Below are positions 18,582 to 26,479 of a DNA stretch of 64,000 bases, one piece after another. Made by a program: the position numbers and the translations under genes. The first letter of the stretch is position 1, and each line of letters begins with the position of its first letter. Source of the stretch: Prosthecobacter debontii (lineage in GTDB: Bacteria > Verrucomicrobiota > Verrucomicrobiia > Verrucomicrobiales > Verrucomicrobiaceae); contig NZ_FUYE01000012.1 of assembly GCF_900167535.1 (NCBI RefSeq), positions 95,947-159,946 on the forward strand, given 5' to 3'. The notes under the pieces are model-generated. The model saw nothing but the letters and a program-made list of their open reading frames with translations. It made no database searches and was not told where the DNA came from.

Positions 18582-18765
18582 GACCCTTTGACCCTTTGAC
18601 CCTTTGACCCTTTGACCCTTTGACCCTTTGACCCTTTGACCCTTTGACCCTTTGACCCTTTGACCCTTTGACCCTTTGACCCTTTGACCCCTTGACCCCT
18701 TGACCCCTTGACCCCTTGACCCCTTGACCCCTTGACCCCTTGACCCCTTGACCCCTTGACCCCTT
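18582..18765. repeat. 8-bp tandem repeat, 23 units in two homogeneous blocks
   Basis: Thirteen copies of GACCCTTT (18582-18685) are followed without a break by ten copies of GACCCCTT (18686-18765). The one-base shift at a single point shows that each block was homogenised separately. A purine-rich run of GGGTCAAGGCA and GGGCA units (about 18472-18540) lies just to the left. The tract sits between argA and lipA, which diverge, so it lies within their shared promoter space and could change promoter spacing by slippage. Confidence 0.95.
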
Positions 18766-18834
18766 CACCTCTACCCCCCTCCCTCAGCCCATCCTTGACT
18801 CAACCCCCGCCTGACTGCATTCGTAAGTCTGATC

Positions 18835-19737
18835 ATGGCCTGTAAAATTGACCCCGCGCTGCACACGGAAAAAAAACCCGACTGGATTCGTGTGAAGTTG
18901 CCCCGTGACCCGGTTTTCTGGAGCACGAAATCCCTGATTTCCGACCTGAAACTGCACACGGTCTGTGAGGAAGCTCAGTGCCCGAACCGCTGGGAGTGCT
19001 GGAGCCAGGGCACCGCCACCTTCATGATCGCCGGGGACCGCTGCACCCGTGCCTGCGGCTTCTGCGCGGTGAAGACGGCCAAACCCTTCGCGCTGGAGGC
19101 CGATGAGCCTGAGCGTGTGGCGGCGGCTACCAAACGTCTCGGTTTGAACCATGTCGTCATCACCGCAGTGGCGCGTGACGATGTGAAAGATGGGGGTGCC
19201 GAGCACTTTGCCCGCACCATCGAGGCCGTGCGTGAGGCCGTGCCCCACATCACCATTGAGATCCTGGTGCCCGATTTCAATGAGAAGACCGAATCTCTGG
19301 CCGTGGTCATGCAGGCCCGCCCGCACATCTTCAATCACAATCTGGAAACCGTGGAGCGCCTGACGCCTCTGGTGCGCAGCCGTGCTCAATACCACCGCAG
19401 CCTGAAAGTGCTGAAGCAAGCCAAGCAGCTTTCCGTGGAGATGGGCTTCAAGTGCGCCACCAAGAGCGGCCTCATGCTCGGCCTCGGTGAAACGGAGCCC
19501 GAACTCTTTCAGGCCATGGACGATCTGCTGGAGCACGACGTCACCGTGCTGACTCTGGGGCAGTATCTGCGGCCTTCCGCTCAGCACCTGCCAGTGATCG
19601 AATACATCCACCCGGATACCTTTGAGAACTACAAGGAGATCGCCCGTAAAAAAGGCTTCCGCCATGTGGCCAGTGCACCGCTCGTGCGCAGCTCCTATCA
19701 CGCAGCGGATTTCAAACCCGAGCTGGATGTGCAGTAA
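18835..19737 (+). CDS. lipA: Lipoyl synthase
   Basis: The 300-residue radical-SAM enzyme inserts two sulfurs into protein-bound octanoyl groups to make lipoate. Both cluster motifs are present: the auxiliary cluster C-x4-C-x5-C in CEEAQCPNRWEC (residues about 44-55) and the radical-SAM motif CTRACGFC (about 70-77). Other LipA blocks are WSQGTATFMIAGDRCTRACGFC, NHNLETVERL, KSGLMLGLGE, LTLGQYLRPS and VASAPLVRSSYHA at the C-terminus. It is transcribed alone and followed by a clear terminator. Confidence 0.97.
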   Translation: MACKIDPALHTEKKPDWIRVKLPRDPVFWSTKSLISDLKLHTVCEEAQCPNRWECWSQGTATFMIAGDRCTRACGFCAVKTAKPFALEADEPERVAAATKRLGLNHVVITAVARDDVKDGGAEHFARTIEAVREAVPHITIEILVPDFNEKTESLAVVMQARPHIFNHNLETVERLTPLVRSRAQYHRSLKVLKQAKQLSVEMGFKCATKSGLMLGLGETEPELFQAMDDLLEHDVTVLTLGQYLRPSAQHLPVIEYIHPDTFENYKEIARKKGFRHVASAPLVRSSYHAADFKPELDVQ

Positions 19738-19770
19738 CAGCATCCTTCAGAACCGACCCTGAATTTAGAC

Positions 19771-19799
19771 GGCCCTTGTTTCAGCAAGGGCCGTTTTGT
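19771..19799 (+). terminator. Rho-independent terminator of lipA
   Basis: GGCCCTTG-N6-CAAGGGCC (19771-19792) forms an 8-bp stem followed by GTTTTGTT, 33 bp after the lipA stop codon. Near-copies of the hairpin recur at about 19971 and 20170 inside the 198-bp repeats. Confidence 0.85.
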
Positions 19800-20224
19800 T
19801 GGAGGGATCCGCACACTTCGATCGGATGGGAGATCGGACGAGGGCGAGAGGAGCGCGGACACTTTGTCCGCCGTCTTTAAAGCGCGGCGAAGCTGCGAAG
19901 AAAAGGGTTGGGGCAGGAGGGAGGGCCCAGGCTCCTGCCGATACGCTCTCTTGATGGCTACCCAATCATTGCCTTGTTTCAGCAAGGGCCGTTTGGTTGG
20001 AGGGATCCGCACACTTCGATCGGATGGGGGGATCGGACGAGGGCGAGAGGAGCGCGGACACTTTGTCCGCCGTCTTTAAAGGGCGGCGAAGCTGCGAAGA
20101 AAAGGGTGAGGGCAGGAGGGAGGGCCCAGGCTCCTCTCGATACGCTCTCTTGATGGCTGCCCAATCATTGCCTTGTTTCAGCAAGGGCCGTTTGGTTGGA
20201 GGGATCCGCACGAGGGCGAGAGGA
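19774..20224. repeat. 198-bp tandem duplication spanning the lipA terminator
   Basis: The phrase CCTTGTTTCAGCAAGGGCCG occurs at 19774, 19972 and 20171. Two full units of 198-199 bp and a third partial one (to about 20224) share GGAGGGATCCGCAC, GGGCGAGAGGAGCGCGGACA and TTGATGGCTGCCCAATCATT. Units differ by only a few bases, so the duplication is recent. No open frame in it looks like a protein. The 230 bp between the last unit and the gene ending at 20451 carry several GTTGCA/TGCAAC words and no gene. Confidence 0.85.
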
Positions 20225-20450
20225 GCGCGGACACTCTTGTTATAAGGCTGTGCGTTGCAGCCTGTTGCAGCCTGCTGCAACAACTTGCTTATCAAGCGTT
20301 TGCAACGGCTGCGCATTTGCGGCCAGTTGCAACTTGTGGGGCTGATTTGCCTGTTTTTGGAGCCGCCTTGTATAAACACTTGTATAATTTTGGGCGGATT
20401 TCCGGGCGCGGCTATTGCTCAGTAAGCCTGTTACGGCTCACAGATTGCCG

Positions 20451-20729
20451 CTATTCTTTGGCCTTTGCCCAGCGCTTTCTCTGAGCTTCGGCGATCTTTT
20501 CGCGGGCCTCAGCTGACATGGTGCGCTTTTTCTTTTTCCGACCAGTGGCTGCGCTTTCACTTACCTCGTCATCACCAGCATCATTGGTTTTTGTTCCGGG
20601 CTTACGGCCTCTTCTGGCTCCTCCACCTCCAAGGATTGAATTAAGCTCTGCCTGAAGTCTTTCGATCTGCTCGCGGATCTTTACCGCCTGCTTAAGTTGC
20701 TCGAGTGAAGGAGTTGTGTTGATTGCCAT
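20451..20729 (-). CDS. Small basic coiled protein, possibly DNA-binding
   Basis: The 92-residue product has an N-terminal helix/coiled coil (SLEQLKQAVKIREQIERLQAELNSIL), a flexible GGGGARRGRKPGTK linker with an AT-hook-like RGRKPG core, and a Lys-rich tail (GRKKKKRTMSAEAREKIAEAQRKRWAKAKE). The tail resembles NUMOD/DNA-binding motifs (SxEAREKIAxAQRKRWA). Small proteins of this make-up are frequent in Verrucomicrobiota and are thought to bind DNA; the exact role is unknown. Confidence 0.7.
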   Translation of the reverse strand: MAINTTPSLEQLKQAVKIREQIERLQAELNSILGGGGARRGRKPGTKTNDAGDDEVSESAATGRKKKKRTMSAEAREKIAEAQRKRWAKAKE

Positions 20730-20945
20730 AGTTCGGGATAGAATCTAATTTATAGAGGAACCTGGATGCCTTTGCCGCAAAAGTTTTCTTTTTGCGGCCC
20801 CAGAGCCACCAAGGCTGCCGGAGTAAACCGGAGTTTCCACGGGATACCGTGCAAGCGCCAAGCGTGACCAAATCAAGGGCGGGCCGGGCGGGCCTTCTAG
20901 CACTGAGCAAAGCGGGCGGAGCTAGCGGAGCGTCCAGGAATTGAA

Positions 20946-20975
20946 AACCGCCCCCGCTCAAGTGCGGGGGCGGTT
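20946..20975 (-). terminator. Terminator of the ardC operon
   Basis: AACCGCCCCCGC-N6-GCGGGGGCGGTT is a perfect 12-bp stem. On the minus strand it is followed by TTCAATTCC. It lies about 80 bp downstream of the micro-ORF that follows ardC and closes that transcription unit. Confidence 0.8.
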
Positions 20976-21055
20976 CGCAAAGGCTTCACGGTAAGCGTCT
21001 GGAGATTATGCCGCGCACAATGGCCGCAACAGCTTCAAGGGGCTGGCGCATATGG

Positions 21056-21184
21056 TCACCATTCCTGCCAAGGCTTGGCTGCACGTACCAAAAGCTCACT
21101 TTCCGGCTCTTCAAGTTCAAGGCCCGTCAGTCTGGCGGACTCAAGCATTTCTACATCTGTTCCAGTTGAGGCTGCCGCGTTCAT
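21056..21184 (-). CDS. 42-residue micro-ORF coupled to ardC
   Basis: The start codon overlaps the ardC stop (ATGA at 21181-21184), which implies translational coupling. The predicted protein begins MNAAASTGTDVEMLESARLT and ends with an acidic stretch LELEEPESELL followed by RAAKPWQEW. Its small size and acidic nature recall DNA-mimic anti-restriction or immunity proteins, but this is only a resemblance. A further 21-codon frame (20986-21051) lies downstream and is too short to judge. Confidence 0.5.
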   Translation of the reverse strand: MNAAASTGTDVEMLESARLTGLELEEPESELLVRAAKPWQEW

Positions 21185-22086
21185 GCCTGCACCTCCGGTT
21201 GAATGTTCAAGATGTAGTTGGCTGCCTTCTGAGCCTGGGATGCAGCGCGGATGATCCAGGTTCTGGCATCCTTGGATTTGAGGGCATTGATCCAGCTTTG
21301 CAGGTAGGCGGCTGAGTTGGCCGCGTCTTCTTCAATGCCTGCATGGGCGCTGAGGAATGCCGCTCCCATTTCTGCAACAAGTTCTTCCTCCGCGTAAACC
21401 TGACGGGCGGTGTCTCCATCAGCATTGATACCCTTGTTCTCAATCAAGGACTTGCGGGAAAGTCTGGAGGCGTGGCCAGTGCTGTGGGCCAGCTCATGAA
21501 ACAGGGTGGAATAGTAAACCGTTTCATTGTCAAAATACCGGCCTTCCGGCATGTTCACGCTATCTGTGCCGGGGCGGTAGCAAGGAACGGCGCTGCCTTC
21601 CCTGAAGGCTGGCGGGTTCGGCATGCCTGCAATGATCTCACGGGCGCGAGCGGTCTTTTCCGTCAGGGAAAGCTCCGGCAGGTTTTCAGGCGTTGGGAAT
21701 TCGATCCCTTCGATCTGCGAGGCGTGAAACACGGTGTAGCCTTTGAGGTAACCGCGCCTTTCCGCCTCTTCCTCACTGCCTGCTGCCGCGCCTGCGTCCT
21801 CCTCGTGCTTGGTGTAGGTGCCATATTTGACCACCAAAGAACCTCGTTCTCCTTTGCGGACGTGGCCACCAAGCTCTTTGGCTTGAATGAAGGTCAGAAA
21901 ATAAGGCGAAGTGAAGCGGCGGCTGGCAAGCAGAAAGACGTTGATCCCCTGATAAGCCTTGCCGCTGGAGAAGTTGCGGGGAAAGCCGACCTTTGAAAAG
22001 TAGGGTGATTTCCAGGGGACAATCCCCTGCTCAAGCTGGCTAATAATATTGGTTGTTACCTGTTCATAGATGTCTGTTGTCTTCAT
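21181..22086 (-). CDS. ardC: ArdC-family antirestriction protein
   Basis: The 301-residue protein has the ArdC layout: an N-terminal ssDNA-binding domain (MKTTDIYEQVTTNIISQLEQGIVPWKSPY, GKAYQGINVFLL, KELGGHVRKGERGSLVVKYG) and a C-terminal zincin-like peptidase domain with YYSTLFHELAHSTGHASRL as metal site, then EELVAEMGAAFLSAHAGI. ArdC proteins protect incoming plasmid DNA from host restriction. The start at 22086 is set by an AGGAGGAAT site eight bases upstream; the longer frame lacks one. Its presence marks this stretch as mobile-element DNA, although no integrase or transfer gene is adjacent. Confidence 0.92.
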   Translation of the reverse strand: MKTTDIYEQVTTNIISQLEQGIVPWKSPYFSKVGFPRNFSSGKAYQGINVFLLASRRFTSPYFLTFIQAKELGGHVRKGERGSLVVKYGTYTKHEEDAGAAAGSEEEAERRGYLKGYTVFHASQIEGIEFPTPENLPELSLTEKTARAREIIAGMPNPPAFREGSAVPCYRPGTDSVNMPEGRYFDNETVYYSTLFHELAHSTGHASRLSRKSLIENKGINADGDTARQVYAEEELVAEMGAAFLSAHAGIEEDAANSAAYLQSWINALKSKDARTWIIRAASQAQKAANYILNIQPEVQA

Positions 22087-23037
22087 TGTTATTCCTCCTG
22101 TTTCGGTTTTGCGAAAAGCACGCACGCGCGCGCAAAACCTGCTGACCAACCGCCGGAGGTGAGGACGGGCAGTCATAGGAGGGTTCAAAGGAGGGTGCCC
22201 TTGAGGGACAGCCTTTGGATGCCTTGACGGCCAGGCCGCCCGTAGGCATCAAAGCCGCCAAGTGAAGGTATAAATGGGCGGCGGCTTAAACTGCCCTTTG
22301 GGCAGGAAGATAAACACGGAGGACCTGACAGCGAATCGAAGGCTTGGTGGAGTGCCGCAGTCGGGAGTTTTCTGTGTTGGTATTGGGCAGGAATGGCGTG
22401 GGCTGCATTCCTCGCGGTAGCAGCCTTGGAATGGCTGCCTACGTCATGGGGCGGGAGAGGGCGTTACGGGACCCCTCCCGTTCGAAGGGGTAGTGCCGCA
22501 CATAGTAGGCACGAGGGGAAGCCTTCCCCGCCGCAATTCACATATATCTACACACGAAAGCTCCTTGGTTTTCTGGTAAGCTAAAAACTTCTCTTCGCAT
22601 CTTACCTGATCAGTTGGGTATTCATTCAAAATTGATATGCCGACACCAGAAGAGTTGAAGATGTATCACAAGGAATTTTCCAAAACGCTCAGGATCAATG
22701 TTTTATAGTTGATTGGAGTTGCAAAGCGTCGCAGTTCAACGCTTCGCAGCACAAACTTTTTTGCAGAGTGTTGCGCCAAATAGTGTGGATTTACGTCTTT
22801 TTTAGGCTGACCGTATAACGCTCTATAAGAAAAATCGCCCAATTGATAAGGTCAAAGAAGACTCGAAGTTCAGCGGAGGCAAAAAACTCATGAACGTGGA
22901 GCCCGCTACTCCGGTTAGGTCATAGGCCTCTGCAAATCTCCAGCCACGAAAGGCACAATACACTTCTGCGTTAGCCTTGTGGTGGGACGGCCAGTCTTCC
23001 TTGGTCTACTTATCGCTTGATATCCGAATCCAGTTTC
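22087..23037. other. 950-bp stretch without a recognised gene
   Basis: This interval separates ardC from the respiratory module. Both strands were read: only short frames with no recognisable motif are present, plus a small hairpin CTGCCC-TTT-GGGCAG near 22290. The composition falls to lower GC after about 22550, unlike the flanks, suggesting the edge of a decayed mobile element. Confidence 0.6.
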
Positions 23038-23358
23038 CTATGCGCCTGGAATGCGAATTATAAAAAGGCTGCGGATGTCATACATTTTGGCTTCTTCGCC
23101 GAGGGATTTGACGGCGGCTTCACGAGTGAGGTTGGGAGAGGTGGAGATGAGCTTGATCCGTGGCAGGGAGCCTTCTTTCCCGAGGGCGATCTTCACTTCA
23201 CGGACGCCTTCCAGCTTGCTCAGCGCGGCTTTGACGTGGCTAGAACATGCACTGCAGACCACGCCTGCAACTTCACCTTCGTAATGGTAGGTTGGTTGAG
23301 GTTCACCAGCTCGCAAGGATGCTGTCATGAGGGCCACGATAGTGATGAGGTGTTTCAT
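23038..23358 (-). CDS. Periplasmic heavy-metal-associated (HMA-like) domain protein
   Basis: The 106-residue protein has a signal peptide (MKHLITIVALMTASLRAG) and one HMA-like ferredoxin fold. The metal site is VVCSACSSHVKAAL with the C-x2-C pair (residues about 35-38), followed by LEGVREVKIAL. Such domains bind Cu(I) or Zn(II). Its start overlaps the stop of the upstream SCO-like gene by 4 bp (ATGA), and both follow a cytochrome c gene, so a role in metal delivery to a respiratory enzyme is likely. Confidence 0.85.
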   Translation of the reverse strand: MKHLITIVALMTASLRAGEPQPTYHYEGEVAGVVCSACSSHVKAALSKLEGVREVKIALGKEGSLPRIKLISTSPNLTREAAVKSLGEEAKMYDIRSLFIIRIPGA

Positions 23359-24014
23359 GGTGTCGTTGTGATGGGTTCGTCGAGGAGGGTGAGAGTGTCG
23401 GAGTGCAGGCGCTCGCGCATAAGGTTGGCGATCTCCTGCTGAGGATGAAAGACAGCGTAGTAACCGCGCACCCTCTGCTGGCGATCAACAAGGACGATGC
23501 GCAGGTCATGCTCGTAAACTTCCAGAGGGTTGAAGCGCTCGTCCGGCGGAATGGCCTTCGCGGCTTCGAGTTTGAGCACCCCGGTCATGAAAGCTTCCAT
23601 GGCAGGGCGTTCCGCGCGGAGGAACCACCAGGGGTCGGTCGGCTTCACACCAATGGCCTCGGCATAGTTGCGAAAGAACTCCGGCTGATCGCGTTCCGGC
23701 AAGACAGAGACAGAAACGAGCTGAAAATCCGGGCGGCTGCCATGGGTTTCTTTAAGTCGGGACATCTCTCCGACGACGGCGGCGCATCCATGGGGGCAGA
23801 CGGTATAGAGGTAGGCAAAGGCGCAGACGCTCCCTCGCAGAGAGGCGATGTGCACGGTCTGTCCGCTACGTTCCACGGCGATAAAGTCCTCCTCAATGGT
23901 AGTGAAAATGGGCAGAGATCGCTTCGGTACAGAACTGCTGAACCACAGGTTGACCAAGAAGGTGGAGCAAACGGCAACTGTGCCGATGAGCGAAATAAAC
24001 GGCCAGGGACGCAT
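23355..24014 (-). CDS. SCO1/SenC-like copper chaperone / thioredoxin-fold protein
   Basis: The 219-residue protein has one N-terminal TM anchor (residues 5-25) and a thioredoxin-like SCO domain. The metal/redox motif is YLYTVCPHGCAAV (C-x3-C, as in SCO proteins) with the expected downstream His in YEHDLRIVLVDRQQRVRGYY. SCO proteins deliver copper or maintain thiols during oxidase assembly. It is the middle gene of a tight minus-strand operon: 3 bp after the cytochrome c gene and overlapping the HMA-like gene. The nearby oxidase is bd-like and has no copper centre, so its client is uncertain. Confidence 0.88.
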   Translation of the reverse strand: MRPWPFISLIGTVAVCSTFLVNLWFSSSVPKRSLPIFTTIEEDFIAVERSGQTVHIASLRGSVCAFAYLYTVCPHGCAAVVGEMSRLKETHGSRPDFQLVSVSVLPERDQPEFFRNYAEAIGVKPTDPWWFLRAERPAMEAFMTGVLKLEAAKAIPPDERFNPLEVYEHDLRIVLVDRQQRVRGYYAVFHPQQEIANLMRERLHSDTLTLLDEPITTTP

Positions 24015-24017
24015 GGC

Positions 24018-24473
24018 TTATGGTTTGGCGGCAACTCCTGTGGTGGCTTGCTTTTCCAGGTCGGTCCGCTTTTGCATGGGTTTACCATTGTATTTTTCAC
24101 GCCAGGCCTTGACCTGGCTGACGGTGACGGGTGAGGCGGTGTTTCCGAAGTTGCTCCGCACATAGGTGAGCATGTCGGCGAGATCCTCATCCTTCATCAC
24201 GGCACCAAGCGGCGCCATCATACCGAGAAACTTGGCATCTTCTTTGGCTATACCGGTGAAGACAATGGAGGCAAATAGTTCACCATCACCAGAAGCGACT
24301 AGTTTGGACCCGCCGAGTGCTGGTGCCATGGGCACAGGAGTGCCGGCACCGATACCCTTGCCATCTGGCCCATGGCACGCCGCACAGAGGGCGTAGGATG
24401 CGGCAGGCACCTGAGCGATGAGCGAGGGGGCGATGAATCCCATGATGATAGCGGAGAGAAATGCGGTCTTCAT
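24018..24473 (-). CDS. Periplasmic monohaem cytochrome c
   Basis: The 151-residue protein has a signal peptide (cleavage after LIAQ, about residue 20) and a class I cytochrome c fold. The haem site is ALCAACHGPDGKGIG (CAACH); the distal Met is probably in KFLGMMAPLG. The C-terminal extension (QVKAWREKYNGKPMQKRTDLEKQ) is Lys-rich. The start at 24473 precedes a signal peptide; the longer frame does not. It heads the operon with the SCO and HMA genes and diverges from the RegB-like kinase. A palindrome lies 43 bp upstream. Confidence 0.9.
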   Translation of the reverse strand: MKTAFLSAIIMGFIAPSLIAQVPAASYALCAACHGPDGKGIGAGTPVPMAPALGGSKLVASGDGELFASIVFTGIAKEDAKFLGMMAPLGAVMKDEDLADMLTYVRSNFGNTASPVTVSQVKAWREKYNGKPMQKRTDLEKQATTGVAAKP

Positions 24474-24515
24474 ATTGTGCGGGATTATATGAAGATGTCG
24501 GCATGCCTTAGTCAC

Positions 24516-24532
24516 TGCGGCAAATCGCCGCA
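24516..24532. promoter_or_regulatory. Palindromic operator between cytochrome c and regB-like genes
   Basis: TGCGGC-N5-GCCGCA is a perfect 6+6 palindrome in the divergent promoter region. The half-site matches the GCGNC core known for RegA/PrrA binding. A near-identical site with the same 5-bp gap stands before the oxidase genes (26426-26442), which argues that the adjacent RegA-like protein binds both. Confidence 0.65.
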
Positions 24533-24571
24533 CTTGTTGGACAGTAGGGCGTGCTGGAGCACAGTGCAGAC

Positions 24572-25873
24572 ATGATTCACCGAGTCACACATTCAGTCCT
24601 GCCACCCCAGCCACGGTGGCAGCGCTGGCTGGGGCTCAGCGAGGTATGGGTAGGTGGGGCGCTTTCGGCGCGTGTGTTAATGCTGCTGCGCTGGCTGGCA
24701 GCAACTGGTCAAACCATCACTGTACTCTTCGTTTGGTGGATTGGTGTGGAAGTGCCATGGATTCAGTGTGGCATCGCTGTAGCGCTCACTTTGGTGGTCA
24801 ATGTGCTGCTGGAGTGGTGGCTGCGTCAGATCCAGTGGGAGTTGCGAGAAGGTTTCTTTCACATCCTGCTATGGGATGTACTTACGCTGACATTTCTGTT
24901 GCACTGGACGGGTGGCCTACAAAATCCCTTCGCGTTGTTCTATTTGGTGCAGATCACCTTGGCAGCTGTGGCTCTGAGGAACTCGGCCGTGATTGGGTTG
25001 GGAGTGCTTGTGACGGTCGCGTTCTTATGGTTATGGCATCATGCGGTGCCGCTACGTTTGGCTAATGGCTCGCAGTTGCCAGACGAAATGCTTATCCAGG
25101 GCTTCCTCGTGGCGCTGGTCCTCGCCGGTGCTTTTGTGCTGACGCTGCTGCTGTCGCTGCGTCGACGTTCACATCGACTACAAATGGAGCGCGAACGGTT
25201 GCGCTCGGAACTCGAAGCTCGGGAGCGGTTCCTTTCCCTGGCGGTTTTGGCTACGGGCTTTGCGCATGAGCTGGGCACCCCGCTCGGCACCATCACACTC
25301 GCTGCTGCGGAGATGCATGCGCATCCTGACGCGGAGACTGCGGCTATCATCGTTCGAGAGGCGGAGCGCTGTCAGAAAGTGCTACAACGCCTTCGTGAAC
25401 TGGGCCAGGAGGCAACTGGAAGCTCAGCGCAGCCTTTTGCTGTCGCAGGCATTGTGAACGAGGCTCTTGCGGAACTTCCTGAAATGCAACGGACGCGTGT
25501 GATGGTTGATTTGAAAGCGTGCTCGGCAGTTGTGGCCTGCGCGGGGCTGCGTGAGGCCTTGCTCGTCCTGTTGCGCAATGCGCTGATGGCCTCTGTGGAT
25601 CAGTCGATCGTGCAGTTCCGCGTTCATGAGCAGGGTGGCTCTCTGCGCTTTGTGATCGAGGATCGAGGAGCGGGATTCGACGATGAGATACTACGTCATT
25701 GGGGCGAACCTTTCCGCACCACGCGTGACCCAGTCAACGGTATGGGGTTGGGGCTATTTTTCGTGCGTCGGCTTGCTGCTTCGATGAACGGTAGCGTGGA
25801 AGTCGAAAATCGGGCCGGAGGCGGTGCGCGAGTATCGCTCATCTTGCCTCAACACAACTCCGCTAAGACATGA
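24572..25873 (+). CDS. RegB/PrrB-type redox-sensing histidine kinase
   Basis: The 433-residue kinase has six TM helices (residues about 40-210) and a cytoplasmic kinase core. Three RegB signatures are visible: the quinone-binding heptapeptide GGLQNPF (pattern GGxxNPF) between TM segments, the H-box GFAHELGTPLGT, and the redox-box cysteine in EAERCQKVLQRL. The HATPase part shows LLRNALMAS, DRGAGFDDEIL and GMGLGLFFVRRL. In Rhodobacter, RegB senses the quinone pool and oxygen and phosphorylates RegA. Here the regulator gene overlaps it by 4 bp (ATGA). ATG 24572 was chosen over GTG 24551. Confidence 0.92.
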   Translation: MIHRVTHSVLPPQPRWQRWLGLSEVWVGGALSARVLMLLRWLAATGQTITVLFVWWIGVEVPWIQCGIAVALTLVVNVLLEWWLRQIQWELREGFFHILLWDVLTLTFLLHWTGGLQNPFALFYLVQITLAAVALRNSAVIGLGVLVTVAFLWLWHHAVPLRLANGSQLPDEMLIQGFLVALVLAGAFVLTLLLSLRRRSHRLQMERERLRSELEARERFLSLAVLATGFAHELGTPLGTITLAAAEMHAHPDAETAAIIVREAERCQKVLQRLRELGQEATGSSAQPFAVAGIVNEALAELPEMQRTRVMVDLKACSAVVACAGLREALLVLLRNALMASVDQSIVQFRVHEQGGSLRFVIEDRGAGFDDEILRHWGEPFRTTRDPVNGMGLGLFFVRRLAASMNGSVEVENRAGGGARVSLILPQHNSAKT

Positions 25874-26394
25874 ATGTGCTCCTCATTGAAGATGATGAAG
25901 GCTTTCGTGCCACGCTAGCCCTCGCATTAAGGCGTCGCGGCTGTGATGTGTTGCAAGCCGCTGGCAAATATGAGGCACTAAGCCTTGTGGAAGCCGCAGA
26001 CATCAATGGCATCGTGTTGGATATGCGGCTGGGAGGCGTGGATGGTATGAGCTTGATCTCTGCGCTGCGCCAAAGGCAACCAAGAGCACGTCTGATCGTT
26101 CTCACGGGATACGGCAGTATTCCTGGCGCTCTCAAAGCAGTCCGACTTGGTGCGGACGACTACTTGCTGAAGCCTGCGAGCGCCGATCAAGTGCTCGCCG
26201 CTCTGCAAGGTAGGGCTGCAACCTCGCCTCGTCCCGCTGCCAATGATACGCCAAGTCTGGCCCGTCTTGAGTGGGAGCACATCCAGCGCGTGCTACACGA
26301 TTGCAGAGGAAACATCTCCCACGCTGCAGAGGCGCTGGGCATCGACCGCCGCACCCTCCAACGCAAGCTCGGGAAGATGCCACCTGTGGGGTGA
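25870..26394 (+). CDS. RegA/PrrA-type response regulator
   Basis: The 174-residue protein has a receiver domain (LLIEDDEGF, phospho-Asp in GIVLDMRLGG, Lys in YLLKPAS) and a short Fis-type helix-turn-helix: LEWEHIQRVLHDCRGNISHAAEALGIDRRTLQRKLGKMPP, closely following the RegA pattern. It lacks the AAA+ domain of NtrC proteins, as RegA does. Coupled by ATGA overlap to the RegB-like kinase, it should control respiratory genes with redox state; the palindromes at 24516 and 26426 are the obvious candidate targets. Confidence 0.92.
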   Translation: MNVLLIEDDEGFRATLALALRRRGCDVLQAAGKYEALSLVEAADINGIVLDMRLGGVDGMSLISALRQRQPRARLIVLTGYGSIPGALKAVRLGADDYLLKPASADQVLAALQGRAATSPRPAANDTPSLARLEWEHIQRVLHDCRGNISHAAEALGIDRRTLQRKLGKMPPVG

Positions 26395-26425
26395 GCGCGC
26401 TCTGATTGACAGACGAAGTAACTGG

Positions 26426-26442
26426 TGCGGCACTCTGCCACA
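26426..26442 (+). promoter_or_regulatory. Second copy of the RegA-like operator, upstream of the oxidase genes
   Basis: TGCGGC-N5-GCCACA differs by one base from the perfect palindrome at 24516-24532 and keeps the same gap. It ends 37 bp before the start of the oxidase subunit I gene, within its probable promoter. Confidence 0.6.
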
Positions 26443-26479
26443 TTCCCAAACCCCCACGATATGCGAAGTCTTTTACGTC

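Noticed and set aside
18490-18768. Minus-strand frame coding for (KGSRGQGV)n-like peptide
   Set aside because: It is simply the translation of the 8-bp repeat; any frame without a stop in the unit stays open.
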